Assembly: GCA_025738555.1 (NCBI GenBank)
Contig: JAOVFP010000013.1
Coordinates: forward strand, 868,001-932,000
Direction of reading: 5' to 3'
DNA: 64,000 bases
DNA from: Cyathus striatus
Taxonomy: Eukaryota; Basidiomycota; Agaricomycetes; Agaricales; Nidulariaceae
Below are positions 23,235 to 35,200 of this stretch, one piece after another. Every line of letters starts with the position of its first letter. The first letter of the stretch is position 1. The notes under the pieces were generated by a model. That model was not told where the DNA came from. It did no database searches and saw only the letters and a list, made by a program, of their open reading frames with translations. A program made the position numbers and the translations under genes.

Positions 23235-24779
23235 CTATTTTTTCGAACCCGAAGCCAGGTTGGAAAGAGGTGTGGACCTGTGGGTCAAGGGACCCACAGA
23301 AGCCAACATAGGAGCTGAAGCAGATAATCTGAATGCCTGGGCTCTAGCTGCAGAAGAGGCAGAGCAGGGACATTCTTTGGCACAATGCCCCAGATTACCA
23401 CAGAACAAGCATAGATTGTTGTCCATGTGACACTGATGTTCTTGTGGCAAGAGCTTGCCATCTCGACCAACCTTGTCATTTAATTCTGGCCTCTGCTGCT
23501 GAGGAGGCTGCGAGGAACAGGGCAGGTGACTACCAGCATGGTGGGGATAGCTCAGATGGGGTGCATATTGACCCAAAACGAGGCGGGAAGGTGTCAGGGT
23601 GACTGCAGGGCAGTTTGTAGGAGCTCTAACAGAGCTATCCAGAACCTGCAGACCCCAAGGCTGGTGGGATTCCTGCGTATGCTCGGACTGGCATTCCCAG
23701 TACCGACTATTGATCCTTTGAGCTAGTTTAATCATCCTGCGCTTTGTGGTAGGTTTCCCAACATGAGAGATCTCATCCTTAATGTGACCCAGAAACCTGG
23801 AATAGAGTCAGTGGCATAAGGATTTATCATCCCAGTCAGTGCACTGTGCAAGCCTGTTGAACTGTACAAGATACTTGGACAGTTTCTGCGAATCCTTCAT
23901 AATGAGGACATCCAGATCATTCTCGGCATCCCCTTCCGGGTTCACTAACCTGAAGTTATCCTCTAGCATGACAATGAAAACCTCCCAAGAGTGAAGGAAC
24001 TCATCATCAGCATAGGGATTGGAGAGGGTCAGCATAATGAGCTGAAGCGTGGTATCCCGAAGATATGTGAGAGTGAAGTTGACCTGGGAATGTCCATCTG
24101 AGTATTGGGAAGGATTGTTCTGGAAGTAAATTTGGCACTGCATAATGAACTGCTCCAATTTCTCAGCACTGGAACTGTCAAAAGTATCTGGCTTTTGAAC
24201 GTTGTGTTCCCGACATGTTCCTGATGTACCCCAGGTGGATTCCACAACTCTCAAAAGAGCTTCGGCAAGCTGGTCTTCCCAGGAGTGGTGCACAAGAGGT
24301 GTGCGCCTGGGATTGTCAACATTATCCTCATCACTGTCATCCCCTGAGTCTGAGGATGGTGGAGATGGAGGGTTGGGCTGAGAAGGAGGTGGAGGTGGCG
24401 ACCCAATGGTACCACCATCAGAACCGTGACCCTTGGGAGTTTCCCAGTCTGCTGTGACTGTACCATATGGTGGTGGGGTGCCATCTGGAGGAGCCTGAGC
24501 AGATCCAAGGTTCCCGGCTGCAGGAACAGAGAGTAATTGAGTGGAAGTCAAGGGTGGACCCAAGAAAGTAGCACTAGGAGGTGGTGCTGGGCTGGGTGTT
24601 ACCCAAGATGGTGTAGAAGGTATAGAACCTGAAGTACTCCTTGGAGGCTGTTGCCTTGTAGCTGCACGGGTGGCATGAGCACCCACAGCATTGGTATGAC
24701 TAGTGGTATGTGCTGTACAAGTAACCGAAGTCCCAGTTGGAGCCATGATAGAAGAGATATCCAAGGTATAAGTATTCAT
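23235..24779 (-). pseudogene. Retrotransposon gag with CCHC zinc knuckle
   Basis: A proline/serine-rich N-terminal region (TPSWVTPSPAPPPSATFLGP) precedes a Gag capsid-like part (KLEQFIMQCQIYFQNN, about 200 residues in). After a TGA stop at 23,808 in the same frame comes a C-X2-C-X4-H-X4-C knuckle, CLFCGNLGHCAKEC, at 23,370-23,411. The first ATG (24,779) is only four bases inside the LTR edge, so the later MAPTGTSV start may be the real one. Confidence 0.85.
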
Positions 24780-24783
24780 ATAC

Positions 24784-25547
24784 TGTTATGTACCGATTCT
24801 CTTCCTGCTTAGAAGTGGTTGTGAAGGTGCCCAGAGGGTGCAGGAAAACTATAATGGAAACCTGAAGTGAGTACAGGTACGGGAATGGGAGCAGGAGTGC
24901 AGAAGTGAACCATGGCTTCAGCATATGTGCTGCGCCACCTGGATATCCCCAGGGAATGGTTCATATTTCACAACAGACAATATCCAATGTAAGGAAACAT
25001 TTCAGAGTATGCGAGGGGCTTTGCCACTACACTAGGCAGTGGGGGAGAGACCTGAAGGAAAACCCGGAGTGGGTTTCGGAACTTAGAGTAGGAAGAAAGT
25101 ATACAGAATTGATACAAATACTGAAGACTACCTAGTACATTTGGAAGGCTATTTATATGTACTAGTAAGACATAGGTATGAATCCAGAGACAGAATACTA
25201 AGTGTAAGTAAACAAAATAAAGACTGGGCAAAGAGGAGTAGCGGTGCAAATGACACACTCAGAATGAAGAATAAGAAACTAAACTACATTGACCATAATG
25301 AAACATACAAGTGAGAATGGAAGAGAGGAGTAATGGTATAATGACACAGTGAGGCCGTCATAAGAGAAACTATGTATCCAAAGTATCTGATAGAAAACCC
25401 GATGGGTTCTGGGTATGTTCCCAGGCGGGAACATTGGGAAGTGTAAACCCAAAGTGGGTATGTTCTGGGAATGGACTGGGTAAGTTGGAAGGTCACATGG
25501 GGACCTTCGGTAATGTCGGCATGATATAGCCAGGCATGGATATAACA
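24784..25547 (-). repeat. 5' LTR (764 bp)
   Basis: Starts TGTTATGTACC and ends GGATATAACA on the plus strand; in coding sense this is the upstream LTR. Equal length with the other copy, so no net insertion or deletion has occurred since integration. Confidence 0.92.
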
Positions 25548-25552
25548 AAGCA
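25548..25552. repeat. Target-site duplication AAGCA, right
   Basis: Exact match to 17,955-17,959. Removing the retrotransposon and one copy restores the Helitron reading frame across the site. Confidence 0.9.
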
Positions 25553-27160
25553 CTTGCATGTTATCAATTTCCTGAATAGCTTGCTCTCCACAAGATGAAT
25601 AAAACAATGAAAATGTTTGTAGCCATGATAGGTTATCCTCACACAGGTCACTCACAGATCTCCATGGCTTAAAGAGAATCAGCACCAGGTGGGCATGATG
25701 ATCAACAGTATCCTTTTTGTCTTGTCTAGGTATAGATGGTCCACATGGCACAGGAACAAAAAAAGATCCAGATTCACATAATGAGGTGAAGTAAGTAAGG
25801 TGTTCAGGATGCTCAGATAGAAATTTTACACATTTACAAGATTTCGGACCTCTCCTATGACTGGTAAATTGTTCCTCATCATCTGAACCACTGTCATCAG
25901 AATTGGCATTATACTGAGGACTGTTAGCATCCAATGCATTACTGTGCATAGACTTCAATAACATTTTATCAACATGAGAAATGAAATCCCAGAGACACAG
26001 GTGTTGGAGCTTGCATCAGATGTATATGCATTGGTACCATGTGTGAAAGGGGAATGTTGCAATAGACTCTGAGAGGCATTAGAGCATGAGGGGTAACACT
26101 CTGGAGAAGGTAACTGAGATTCAATATATTGTTCAAAGGATGTCCAGTATAAATTATGGAACTTATGACTGGTAAAATGATCATCAAAATCTATAAGATA
26201 CAAGGCAACTTGCTGAGAAGAAAGCTCCTGATGTGAAAGCATAGTGAAAGCACATTTCTGTAGCAATTTTTTGGCATGTATCTGTAAATCATCCTCTTCA
26301 GGAATATGCAGTCAAGAAACTTCATCAAGTTTCTTGACTGCAAGTTCCAATGCCACAAAAGCTACATGAGTTTTTAGCTGTGTTTTAGATATGTAATTAC
26401 AGATATATATAAAAACAGCCTTTGCTGCAGGGCCTGACAGAATGAATTTTATATCCATGTTAGACCTGATGCTTTCAATAATGGTAGCATTAAAGTTGTT
26501 CATGAAAATATCAAGGCAGTGTAGACAAATTTCACCAGTACCCTCATTAAAAATGCTGCAATCTATTTTATCCCCTTTCCCAAGACCAAAGTGACATTCC
26601 CTGACCTCACCTGGTTTCCAATATTTATAGCAGGTGGAAGAGTGTGCATGTGTCTGACACCGCTTGACAATGAAATGTAAGTCCTTTTGTCACAAATCAG
26701 AGTAATCTTTTGAGGAAAACTCTTCCTGTGCAATACCTGCGATGTAACACAGGTGGTTCAAGGATGAAGAAATGGAGGCATCAGGACAAGGATCAGGGGG
26801 AACACTGTTTGATATGGTATCATCAAAGAAGGCTAGTAATCTATCACAAAATTCAATGTCTCCCTGTCTTTGTATATGATCCTTTAATTGGTCAGGATTT
26901 GAAGCTCCCTCAATCCAAATAACAAAGTGACAATGGAGTGAATCATGCCCCTGAGCCTCTACACAGCTGTAATAAGCTTTTGTAACACCAAAAACACCTT
27001 TATTAGTGTTTATACTGCAACATGGCTTATACCCCAACAAAGACATTATAAATTGGTTCATGCATGAATTAAAGAACTTAGAGGCAATGGCAGGGTTCCT
27101 TGCAATTAAAGTAGCCTGAGTCCAATAATTGCAGTAATTTACACTCCCCCAAGAGGTCTG
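25553..27160 (-). pseudogene. Helitron Rep (HUH) and downstream protein fragment
   Basis: The minus-strand frame contains ASKFFNSCMNQFI, then AYYSCVEAQGHDSLHCHFV with the H-x-H metal-binding pair of the Rep nuclease, then CYKYWKPGE, TGEICLHCLD, DIKFILSGPAAKA, YISKTQLKTHVAF, LLQKCAFT and DDHFTSHKFHNLYW, all in the order known from fungal Helitrons. TGA stops interrupt the same frame at 26,690 and 26,312, and the frame shifts near 25,970. It then reads VPVPCGPSIPRQDKK, LILFKPWR and NMQVL, where the retrotransposon is inserted. The protein continues at 17,954. The N-terminal end is lost at the hairpin near 27,160-27,245. Confidence 0.85.
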
Positions 27161-27245
27161 TACAGATCTGTACGGAATCCGCACGGAATCCGAAAATTCC
27201 GTACGGATCCGTGCGGATCCATACAGACCCATACAGACCTGTATA
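27160..27245. repeat. GGATCC-rich imperfect hairpin
   Basis: Units like GTACGGAATCCGCACGGAATCC on one side and their near-complement GGATCCGTGCGGATCC on the other form an inverted repeat with arms of about 35 bp. It marks where Helitron protein similarity stops. Confidence 0.55.
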
Positions 27246-27719
27246 GATATCATACAGAATTTATATAGTAGCTATTATTATTATTAGAGGTGATTATTCT
27301 ATATGGATTCCATACATATTCTGAGGCATGTAGCGGCATATGTGTGGTTCCACAATGGCACATAGATTGAGCCAAACAAGAGGTACATGGGTATGCACCT
27401 CTAACACTTAGAGGTACATGGGTATGTACCTGGACCTAACATAACATAGTAATTAGTCAGTGCAATGTTTAATACTGAAACCCATGTGGCAATATAAGAC
27501 TACATTTGTATTAGGAAAGTGGTCATACTACGCCACATTGTCAAAATTATAAATATGTGGTTCAGCTAGACCACAATTTTAACGTGCATGAACTACATCC
27601 TGTTCTCACCTCGACACCCAAAATTTGAATATCAAGCTACTATAAATGTTAGAATATTATTTTGCGGTTCACTTAGTTGACCATGTGTCTGTAGAATGTA
27701 TAAATTGTAACGTGAAATG
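27246..27719. other. AT-rich spacer
   Basis: No gene seen. A short direct repeat, agaggtacatgggtatg, occurs at about 27,379 and 27,411. Confidence 0.5.
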
Positions 27720-30174
27720 TAGTCTATAAGAACTGGACTGGAATAATTGATGGGATGATCCATATATGGACAGATGTGATAAGCGTGGGATATATGTTTT
27801 CCGCGATCCAAAAATGACAGATGTGTCAGCACAAGAACACAGCGCGACAAGACTAGATTCCTGTCATCTGCTGAATGTGGCGGAAGTAGGCAGGTTCTTC
27901 ATCTGTAATTTTTTGTATTTATTAGTGCATTATGATGATGTATAATATGGAAAAATTATATTACGTTATATCTACATCTAACTGAACGGATCGTGAGTGT
28001 TCTATATTTCTAATAGCGATGTAGAGGATGTAAATTAACGAGATAGAAGTGGTGCATGTAGACTGGATATCCTATGATTGATGGGACATGCCATATGTGG
28101 ACAGATGTGATAAGCGTGAGATATTTGTGTTGCGCATTCCGAGAATGACACATGACTCAGCACATGAACGCAGCGTGACGAGACTAGATTCCTGTCATTT
28201 GGTGAATGTAGCAGAAGGAGACAAGTCCTTCATTTGTAATTTTTCGCATTTATTGTTGCATTATGAGGATGTATAATATGGAAAAATTATATTATATTAT
28301 ATCTATATCTAAATTAACGGATCGTAGTTATTCTACATTTATAATAGCAACGTAGAGGATGTAAATTAATGAAGTAGAAGTGGTGCATGTAGACCGGATA
28401 TCCTATGATTGATGGGATGTGTCATATGCGGACAGAACTGATAAGCATAGGATATTTGTGTTGCGCATTCCGAAAATAACAGATGAGTCAGCACATGAAC
28501 ACAGCGCGATGAGACCAGTTTCCTGTCAACAACTGAATGTAGCGGAAGGAGGCAGGATCTTTCTTTGTATTTTTTCGCATTTATTAGTGCATTTTGGGGA
28601 TCTATCACATTAAATAATTATATTGTGTAATATCTACATCTATCTGTATGGATCGTACGAGTCCTACATCTATTGGTGAAATAGAGGATTTAAATCAATG
28701 ATATAGAAGTGGTGCATGTAGACTGGATTTACCTTAATTGATAGGATGTGCCATAGGCGGACAAAATTCATAGGCGTGGGATATTTGTTTCCTGCATTTT
28801 GAAAATGACATATGAGTCAGCACATGAACGCAGCGCAATGAGACTAGATTCCTGTCATATGATGATTGTAGCGGAAGGAGGCAAGAGTTTCATGTTTAAT
28901 TTTTGCATTTATTCATGCATTATGGGGATCTATCATATAAAAGAGGTATATACTGAAATATCTACATCTATCTGAATGGACTGTGTGTTTCCTACATTTT
29001 TAATAGTGAAGTAGAGGATGTAAATTAATGAAGTGGGAGTGGTGCATGTAGACTGGATTTACCTTAATTGATGGGATGTGCCATAGGCGGACAGACGTGA
29101 TAGGCATGGGATATATGTTTTCTGCGTTCTGAAAATGACATATGAGTCAGCACATGAACGCAGCGCGATGAGACTATATTCCTGTCATATGATGATTGTA
29201 GCGGAAGGAGGCAAGATTTTCATTTTTAATTTATGCATTTATTCGTGCATTATGGGGATCTATCATATGAAATAGGTATATTCTGAAATATCTACATCTA
29301 TCTGAATGAATCGTACGAGTCCTACATTTCTAATGGTGAAGTAAAGGATGTAAATTAAAGAGGTAGAAGTAGTGCATGTAGACTGGATTTACCTTAATTG
29401 ATGGGATGTGCCATAGGCGGACAGAAGTGATAGGCATGGGATATATGTTTTCTGCGTTCTGAAAATGACATATGAGTCAGCACATGAACGCAGCGCGATG
29501 AGACTATATTCCTGTCATATGATGATTGTAGCGGAAGGAGGCAAGATTTTCATTTTTAATTTATGCATTTATTCGTGCATTATGGGGATCTATCATATGA
29601 AATAGGTATATTCTGAAATATCTACATCTATCTGAATGAATCGTACGAGTCCTACATTTCTAATGGTGAAGTAAAGGATGTAAATTAAAGAGGTAGAAGT
29701 AGTGCATGTAGACTGGATTTACCTTAATTGATGGGATGTGCCATAGGCGGACAGAAGTGATAGGCATGGGATATATGTTTTCTGCGTTCTGAAAATGACA
29801 TATGAGTCAGCACATGAACGCAGCGCGATGAGACTATATTCCTGTCATATGATGATTGTAGTGGAAGGAGGCAAGATTTTCATTTTTAATTTATGCATTT
29901 ATTCGTGCATTATGGGGATCTATCATATGAAATAGGTATATTCTGAAATATCTACATCTATCTGAATGAATCGTATGAGTCCTACATTTCTAATGGTGAA
30001 GTAAAGGATGTAAATTAAAGAGGTAGAAGTGGTGCATGTAGACTGGATTTACCTTAATTGATGGGATGTGCCATAGGCGGACAGAAGTGATAGGCATGGG
30101 ATATATGTTTTCTGCGTTCTGAAAATGACATATGAGTCAGCACATGAACGCAGCGCGACGAGACTATATTCCTG
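27720..30174. repeat. 330-bp satellite array, about 7.4 units
   Basis: The anchor phrase atgggatgtgcc recurs at 27,750, 28,081, 28,412, 28,741, 29,071, 29,401, 29,731 and 30,061, a spacing of 329-331 bp. The last three units are almost identical and units become more diverged to the left. The last unit breaks off at attcctgg (30,174), where the others read attcctgtcat. No unit holds a conserved open frame. Confidence 0.93.
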
Positions 30175-30257
30175 GAGGGGTGCCAGCCATTTTGATCATA
30201 TAACAGCAGTGTTATATGATTGCCCCAATCGAATAAGCCATGCCTTTTTATGATTGG

Positions 30258-31005
30258 GATCATAAACAATCATTGAGGTTCTAATTCAATACTACTATTG
30301 TATGAATGTATTAAATGATCATAAGCAATCATTGATTGTTTCTAATTGGATATTACTATTGTATGGATGGCTAGGTGATCATAAACAATCACTGATTGTT
30401 TTTAATTGAATACTACTATTTTATGAATGTATTAGGTGATCATAGACAATCATTGATTTATCTAATTGAATATTAGTATGAATGGAGAGGCAATCCTAAA
30501 CAATCATTGATTTTTCTAATTGAATATTATTATTGTATGAATGGTGAGGTGATCATAAACAATCATTAATCCTTACTAATTGAATATTAGTATGAATGGA
30601 GAGACAATCATAAACAATCATTGATTTTCTCTAATTGAATATTATTATTGTATGGATGGTGAGGTGATCATAAACAATCATTGATTTTTTCTAATTGAAT
30701 ATTATTATTGTATGAATGGTGAGGTGATCATAAACAATCATTGATTTTTTCTAATTGAATATTATTATTGTATGAATGGTGAGGTGATCATAAACAATCA
30801 TTAATCCTTACTAACTGAGTATTAGTGTGAATGGAGAGACAATCATAAACAATCATTGATTTTTTCTAATTGAATATTATTATTGTATGGATGGTGAGGT
30901 GATCATAAACAATCATTGATTTTTACTAATTGAATATTAGTATGGATGGTTAGGCAATCATAAGCAATCAATGATAACTACTAATTGGATATTGCTACTG
31001 TATGG
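30258..31005. repeat. 60-bp GATCATAAACAATCATTG minisatellite
   Basis: About 13 units of roughly 50-60 bp (gatcataaacaatcattgat, ctaattgaatattattattg, tatgaatggtgaggt). Adjacent units near 30,660-30,790 are virtually identical. In reverse complement the units resemble 326-830. Confidence 0.9.
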
Positions 31006-31011
31006 ATTTGT

Positions 31012-31725
31012 CACATGTCCTCACATGTCACAATTGTGACACATCTTCCCGCGCGTCACATATTTCCCGCACGTCACGTTAGTCACATATATTCCCGCGT
31101 ATCACGTTCGTCTCGCGCGTCACAATTGTCACATATATTCCCGCGCTTCATATTAGTCACACGTGTCACGCTTTTTATGCATGTCACAATTGTCACATAT
31201 ATTCCCGCGCTTCATGTTAGTCACGTGCGTTACATTTTCCTCACGCGTCACGATTGTCACACATATTCCCGCGCCTCACATATTTCCCGCGCATCACACA
31301 TTTCCCACGCGTCACATATTTCACGCACGTCACGTTTGTCACGTTCTTTCGCGCGTCACATTTGTCACATACGTTCTGGCGTGTCACAATTGTCACATAT
31401 ATTCCCACGCTTCATGTTTGTCACGCGCGTCACAATTGTTCCATATATTCCCGCATGTCACGTTCGTCTCGCGCGTCACAGTTGTCACAAGTATTCCCGC
31501 GCTTCATGTTAGTCACGCGCGTCACGCTTTTCACGCGCGTCACGCTTTTCACGCGCGTCACGCTTTTCATGTGTGTCATGCTTTTCATGTGTGTCACGCG
31601 CGTCACATTCGTCACACTTTTAGCGCTCGTCACGCTTTTCACATTCTTACATTTGTCATGCTTTGAAATCTTGCCTTTCTTGGGTATTAATCTTTTGATT
31701 CACATTACATGTCCTATGTGTGTCA
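31012..31725. repeat. GTCACG minisatellite, left arm of a long inverted repeat
   Basis: Short units with tcacatatattcccgcgc, cgcgcgtcac and cgtcacgcttttcacg. From 31,317 to 31,725 the sequence is the reverse complement of 33,023-33,521. CpG is dense, so this block escaped the deamination seen elsewhere in the left half. Confidence 0.92.
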
Positions 31726-33022
31726 CTCATCATGCTCTTTTCACATGTTACATTTGCCACAATTTTCACAGCTCAGTAATCTAATTTGGCCTTTGATATT
31801 GACAACATATCTAAATTTGAAACTATGTGAAGTGGGGAATACTCAGCATATCACTTGTTATCCACTATTATCCTATCATGGTTTTCATTTGCATTATGTT
31901 TTTGATGCAAGTCACATGTCAAGTTTGTCATGTTCTCAATATGCATCTCATTTGTCACATTTTGTGCATATTTCATAAGATCACAAGATTTTTGGAACTT
32001 ATTATGACATGTAGAACATTTCAACTTTGTTTGTCTGTTGTAAGATATAACAACTTGAGCTAGTTATGTGTGTCTGGTTACTGGTATATCTATATCATTG
32101 TTCACATTACAGAACAGAAGTATTCTAAACTGCAGAATAAATTATTAAAGCAAGGAAACATATATGTTCTTGCTAAATTGAAGGTTATGACATGAGATAT
32201 TACAATTAGTAAATTATGGAAGTCTAACAGTAAGAAGCAACTAGAATGAAAAATGTAGAGTGTGTATGTAAGTTCATTGACATTTTACAATCAAGACTAG
32301 AGATATGATATAATGGTATTGAACTATGTAACTCTACATCACATCAAACTTACACATCTCAAACATTAGATGATCATGATTCTTGTATCACTATTGGTTA
32401 CACTGATATCTTCAATACACATTATTGAGTCACATATCTGCTTACTCTATATAACTACATGACAGTTTGCTTTATTGATACAAAGAGGTAATGTAAACTA
32501 TCTCCACTCTTACTGATATTGTGACACAATGTACAGCAGGCAAATTGCCTGTACCATAGAATTGGGCTTATTTCTCTTTTTGATACTCAGCTCACTACCA
32601 TTGTTCTGTACCTATTTTAGTACAGTACATTACATTCATTAAATATAGGTGACTTTCCCTTACTAGTACCTGTAGATATATGGATGTGCTATCAACTCAC
32701 AAATTCTTTGTCTTAGAATTTCCTTCAACTCAAAAACTTCTTCTATGACAATCAGGTTCACTTCTATACTGCTGTATATGTTGATGTCTCTGATAAATGT
32801 TGCTTATCCTTGTACATGTATGGCTTAATCTTTGTGATAAGCATATGACTACTGGCAGAATGAATCAGGTAACTACTCAGACAGCATCAGGAAGTGGTCC
32901 ATGCACATACTATTGCTGAGTATCCATCTATTAATATAGTTTTCAATTTGCTACCTATACTAAGAGCATGACAAGTGTCATACTTACAAAGCATAACAAA
33001 TGTAATGCTGTGAGAAATGTAA
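31726..33022. other. Loop between the minisatellite arms, no gene
   Basis: AT-rich, about 1.3 kb. Only short open frames; no splice-linked frame or recognisable protein. Confidence 0.55.
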
Positions 33023-33521
33023 TGACACACATAGGACATGTAATGTGAATCAAAAGATTAATACTCAAGAAAGGCAACATTTCAAAGCATGACAAATGTA
33101 AGAATGTGAAAAGCGTGACGAGCGCTAAAAGTGTGACGAATGTGACGCGCGTGACACACATGAAAAGCGTGACGCGCGTGAAAAGCGTGACGCGCGTGAA
33201 AAGCGTGACGCGCGTGAAAAGCGTGACGCGCGTGAAAAGCGTGACGCGCGTGAAAAGCGTGACGCGCGTGAAAAGCGTGACGCGCGTGAAAAGCGTGACG
33301 CGCGTGAAAAGCGTGACGCGCGTGACTAACATGAAGCGCGGGAATACTTGTGACAACTGTGACGCGCGAGACGAACGTGACATGCGGGAATATATGGAAC
33401 AATTGTGACGCGCGTGACAAACATGAAGCGTGGGAATATATGTGACAATTGTGACACGCCAGAACGTATGTGACAAATGTGACGCGCGAAAGAACGTGAC
33501 AAACGTGACGTGCGTGAAATA
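33023..33521. repeat. GTGACG minisatellite, right arm of the inverted repeat
   Basis: Reverse complement of 31,317-31,725 apart from copy number of an 18-bp unit (gtgaaaagcgtgacgcgc): nine units here against four in the left arm, which accounts for the 90-bp length difference. The right edge is sharp at 33,521. Confidence 0.92.
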
Positions 33522-34124
33522 ATGGTTGGAGGTTAAGAGACTTCTTGGTTTGGTTGGTAGGAGAGGGGGAGAGGGGAGGTTTAGTTTTGAAAGCTGAAGG
33601 ACGCTTTTAAGCTGTGGTCCCGAGCCCTTCGTACGTCTCATTGTCTTTAACTTTTTCGTCGATGTATCTCATGGGGCCACAAATCTGGCAGGTCCTTCGC
33701 GCTCGTCAGTATCACACCAACTCCCAGGTCAGACTTCTGTGGCTCTTCACGTCGATCTCAACGATAAAACCTTGTAGCGAGAAAGCATCCTCCAGTGCGG
33801 AGCTACGACCTCATCATACGCTAAGTACGGCGGTGGTAGGGATGACCAAGTCAATTCTGGCATATCAAGGTCAGAATACGGCCGTGACTGCTGTGGAATA
33901 GGTGGGTACTGTTGTACTGGGCACTTCACGACAGACTACAGCAGTAGTATTAAGGGTATGACTTTCTCTCCTCCCCGCTCAATCCTCACGTCGCTGCAGA
34001 TTCAGCCAACCTCGCAAGCCCCGTACAGCCCATCTCATCCCTTCCTCATGTGGAAATTGTGACTTTCGCATGTTGGTGATCATACAAATGCGTTCAATGG
34101 AGTGTATTCTAGCTACTATGCCCT
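33522..34124. other. Transition from repeats to genic sequence
   Basis: Base composition changes and CpG becomes ordinary. Open frames at 33,614-33,901 are not convincing genes. Confidence 0.4.
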
Positions 34125-34620
34125 ATGATATCGAGGACATTAAACGGACATTTTAATGTGGCTTTGAAACGGGTTGTAATGGCATGCTGGAAGGTGGCGT
34201 ACGTCTTCGGAGGCGGGGCTTGGAAAGTTTATAGAAAGCGGCACGTAACAGCTCCCTACATCGACTTCCTGTACTCATCGACAACTTTCAGCTTCCCTCC
34301 TATGGCGCTAAATAGGCTTCTTCCGCATATTTGGGTTCTACATCTTCATGATATACAACCTGATAGTCCACCTAATCAGCCATAGTCTTGTTGTCGCAGT
34401 TCTGGGCATGGGTGTATCAGAGACACCAGTTCTGGTCTTGGGGATCATCGTAGTTTTCGTTGGACTGGTGATTAATTTGCTGTGGAGCTTTGGTGGCTTG
34501 TGAAGACGATGGTGAGGCTGGGATTGAAAGTGTTTTCAGGGCCTCTGGTTCGAAAGCCGAGAACTGGTTTGACGGGAGCAGTGCGACATAGTAGCGACAT
34601 GTATGTATAGCCACTAGAAC
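34125..34620 (+). pseudogene. Relic of an unidentified gene, related to 42,750-43,210
   Basis: Fragments such as GGGAWKVYRKR and, after several frame breaks, SKAENWFDGSS line up with GGWAWKVVGRS and SKADSWFDES at 42,750-43,210. The frame is broken by stops, so the locus is dead or a badly decayed copy. The hydrophobic, tryptophan-rich middle suggests a membrane protein. Function is unknown. Confidence 0.45.
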
Positions 34621-35200
34621 TCCATAAATTCCTTGTCTCTACAAGGACGTAATCTATACCAGGTTCTGCGTTCTCATTTTTTGGGATTTCTATTTTTGAA
34701 AACAAGTCCTTACAACAAATTGCAGTACAGTTAGCCGGTGAAGGCTCCCCTCATTGTTCTTCGGACTTTTAAGCTTCACCCGGGCACTCTCGTTTGTCGT
34801 GAACAATGGCGTAGATGTATATGGATGTACAGAGGATGCCAGCCACCACCGTCCACTTCTGTGGCGAGCTTATTACAACTTCTCCGCGAGTGATTCGAGG
34901 TGATTCGGCGAGAAGTCGCCTACCCGCGTGGGTGTCCTATAATAAGAAAATCGCTGAGTTCAAACGTACGCGTGCCTACCTACTATCGAAAGGGTCCTAA
35001 CTTTTGCGACTGTTCGCATTTTCACAATGATGTCTGTAGCTATTTGGTCTGATGTACATAAGTCATTTCCAGAAATCAGGATCCAGATTTCGTAAATATC
35101 GACAAATAACGTGCACACACTAAGTCAGGTACCAAGCCCTTCCCAAACCCAACTTTGAACCTCGTCGCCCACTTGCTTATTCCTCTTGAACCCACCTTCA

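Larger units (their letters stand above)
17960..25547 (-). mobile_element. Ty3/Gypsy LTR retrotransposon (chromovirus type), complete but decayed
   Basis: The element is 7,588 bp, with two 764-bp LTRs (TGTTAT..ATAACA), an AAGCA duplication on both sides and coding on the minus strand. The order is gag (CCHC knuckle), protease, reverse transcriptase, RNase H, integrase and a C-terminal chromodomain, which is the Ty3/Gypsy order. Gag and pol are in different frames, with pol in the -1 frame relative to gag. A polypurine tract AAAAAGGGGGA lies next to the 3' LTR (18,727-18,737). Next to the 5' LTR I see no standard tRNA primer site; self-priming as in Tf1-like elements is possible but unproven. 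Seven in-frame stops disable it. It sits inside a Helitron coding region. Confidence 0.93.

Noticed and set aside
27720..30174. CRISPR-like array
   Set aside because: The 330-bp units are contiguous satellite copies without unique spacers, in a eukaryotic genome.
33106..33408. Open frame encoding a KSVTRV hexapeptide repeat (and related frames at 30,985-31,784 and 32,955-33,641)
   Set aside because: It is the translation of an 18-bp minisatellite with no stop in several frames on both strands; unit number differs between the two arms and no start or splice context supports a gene.
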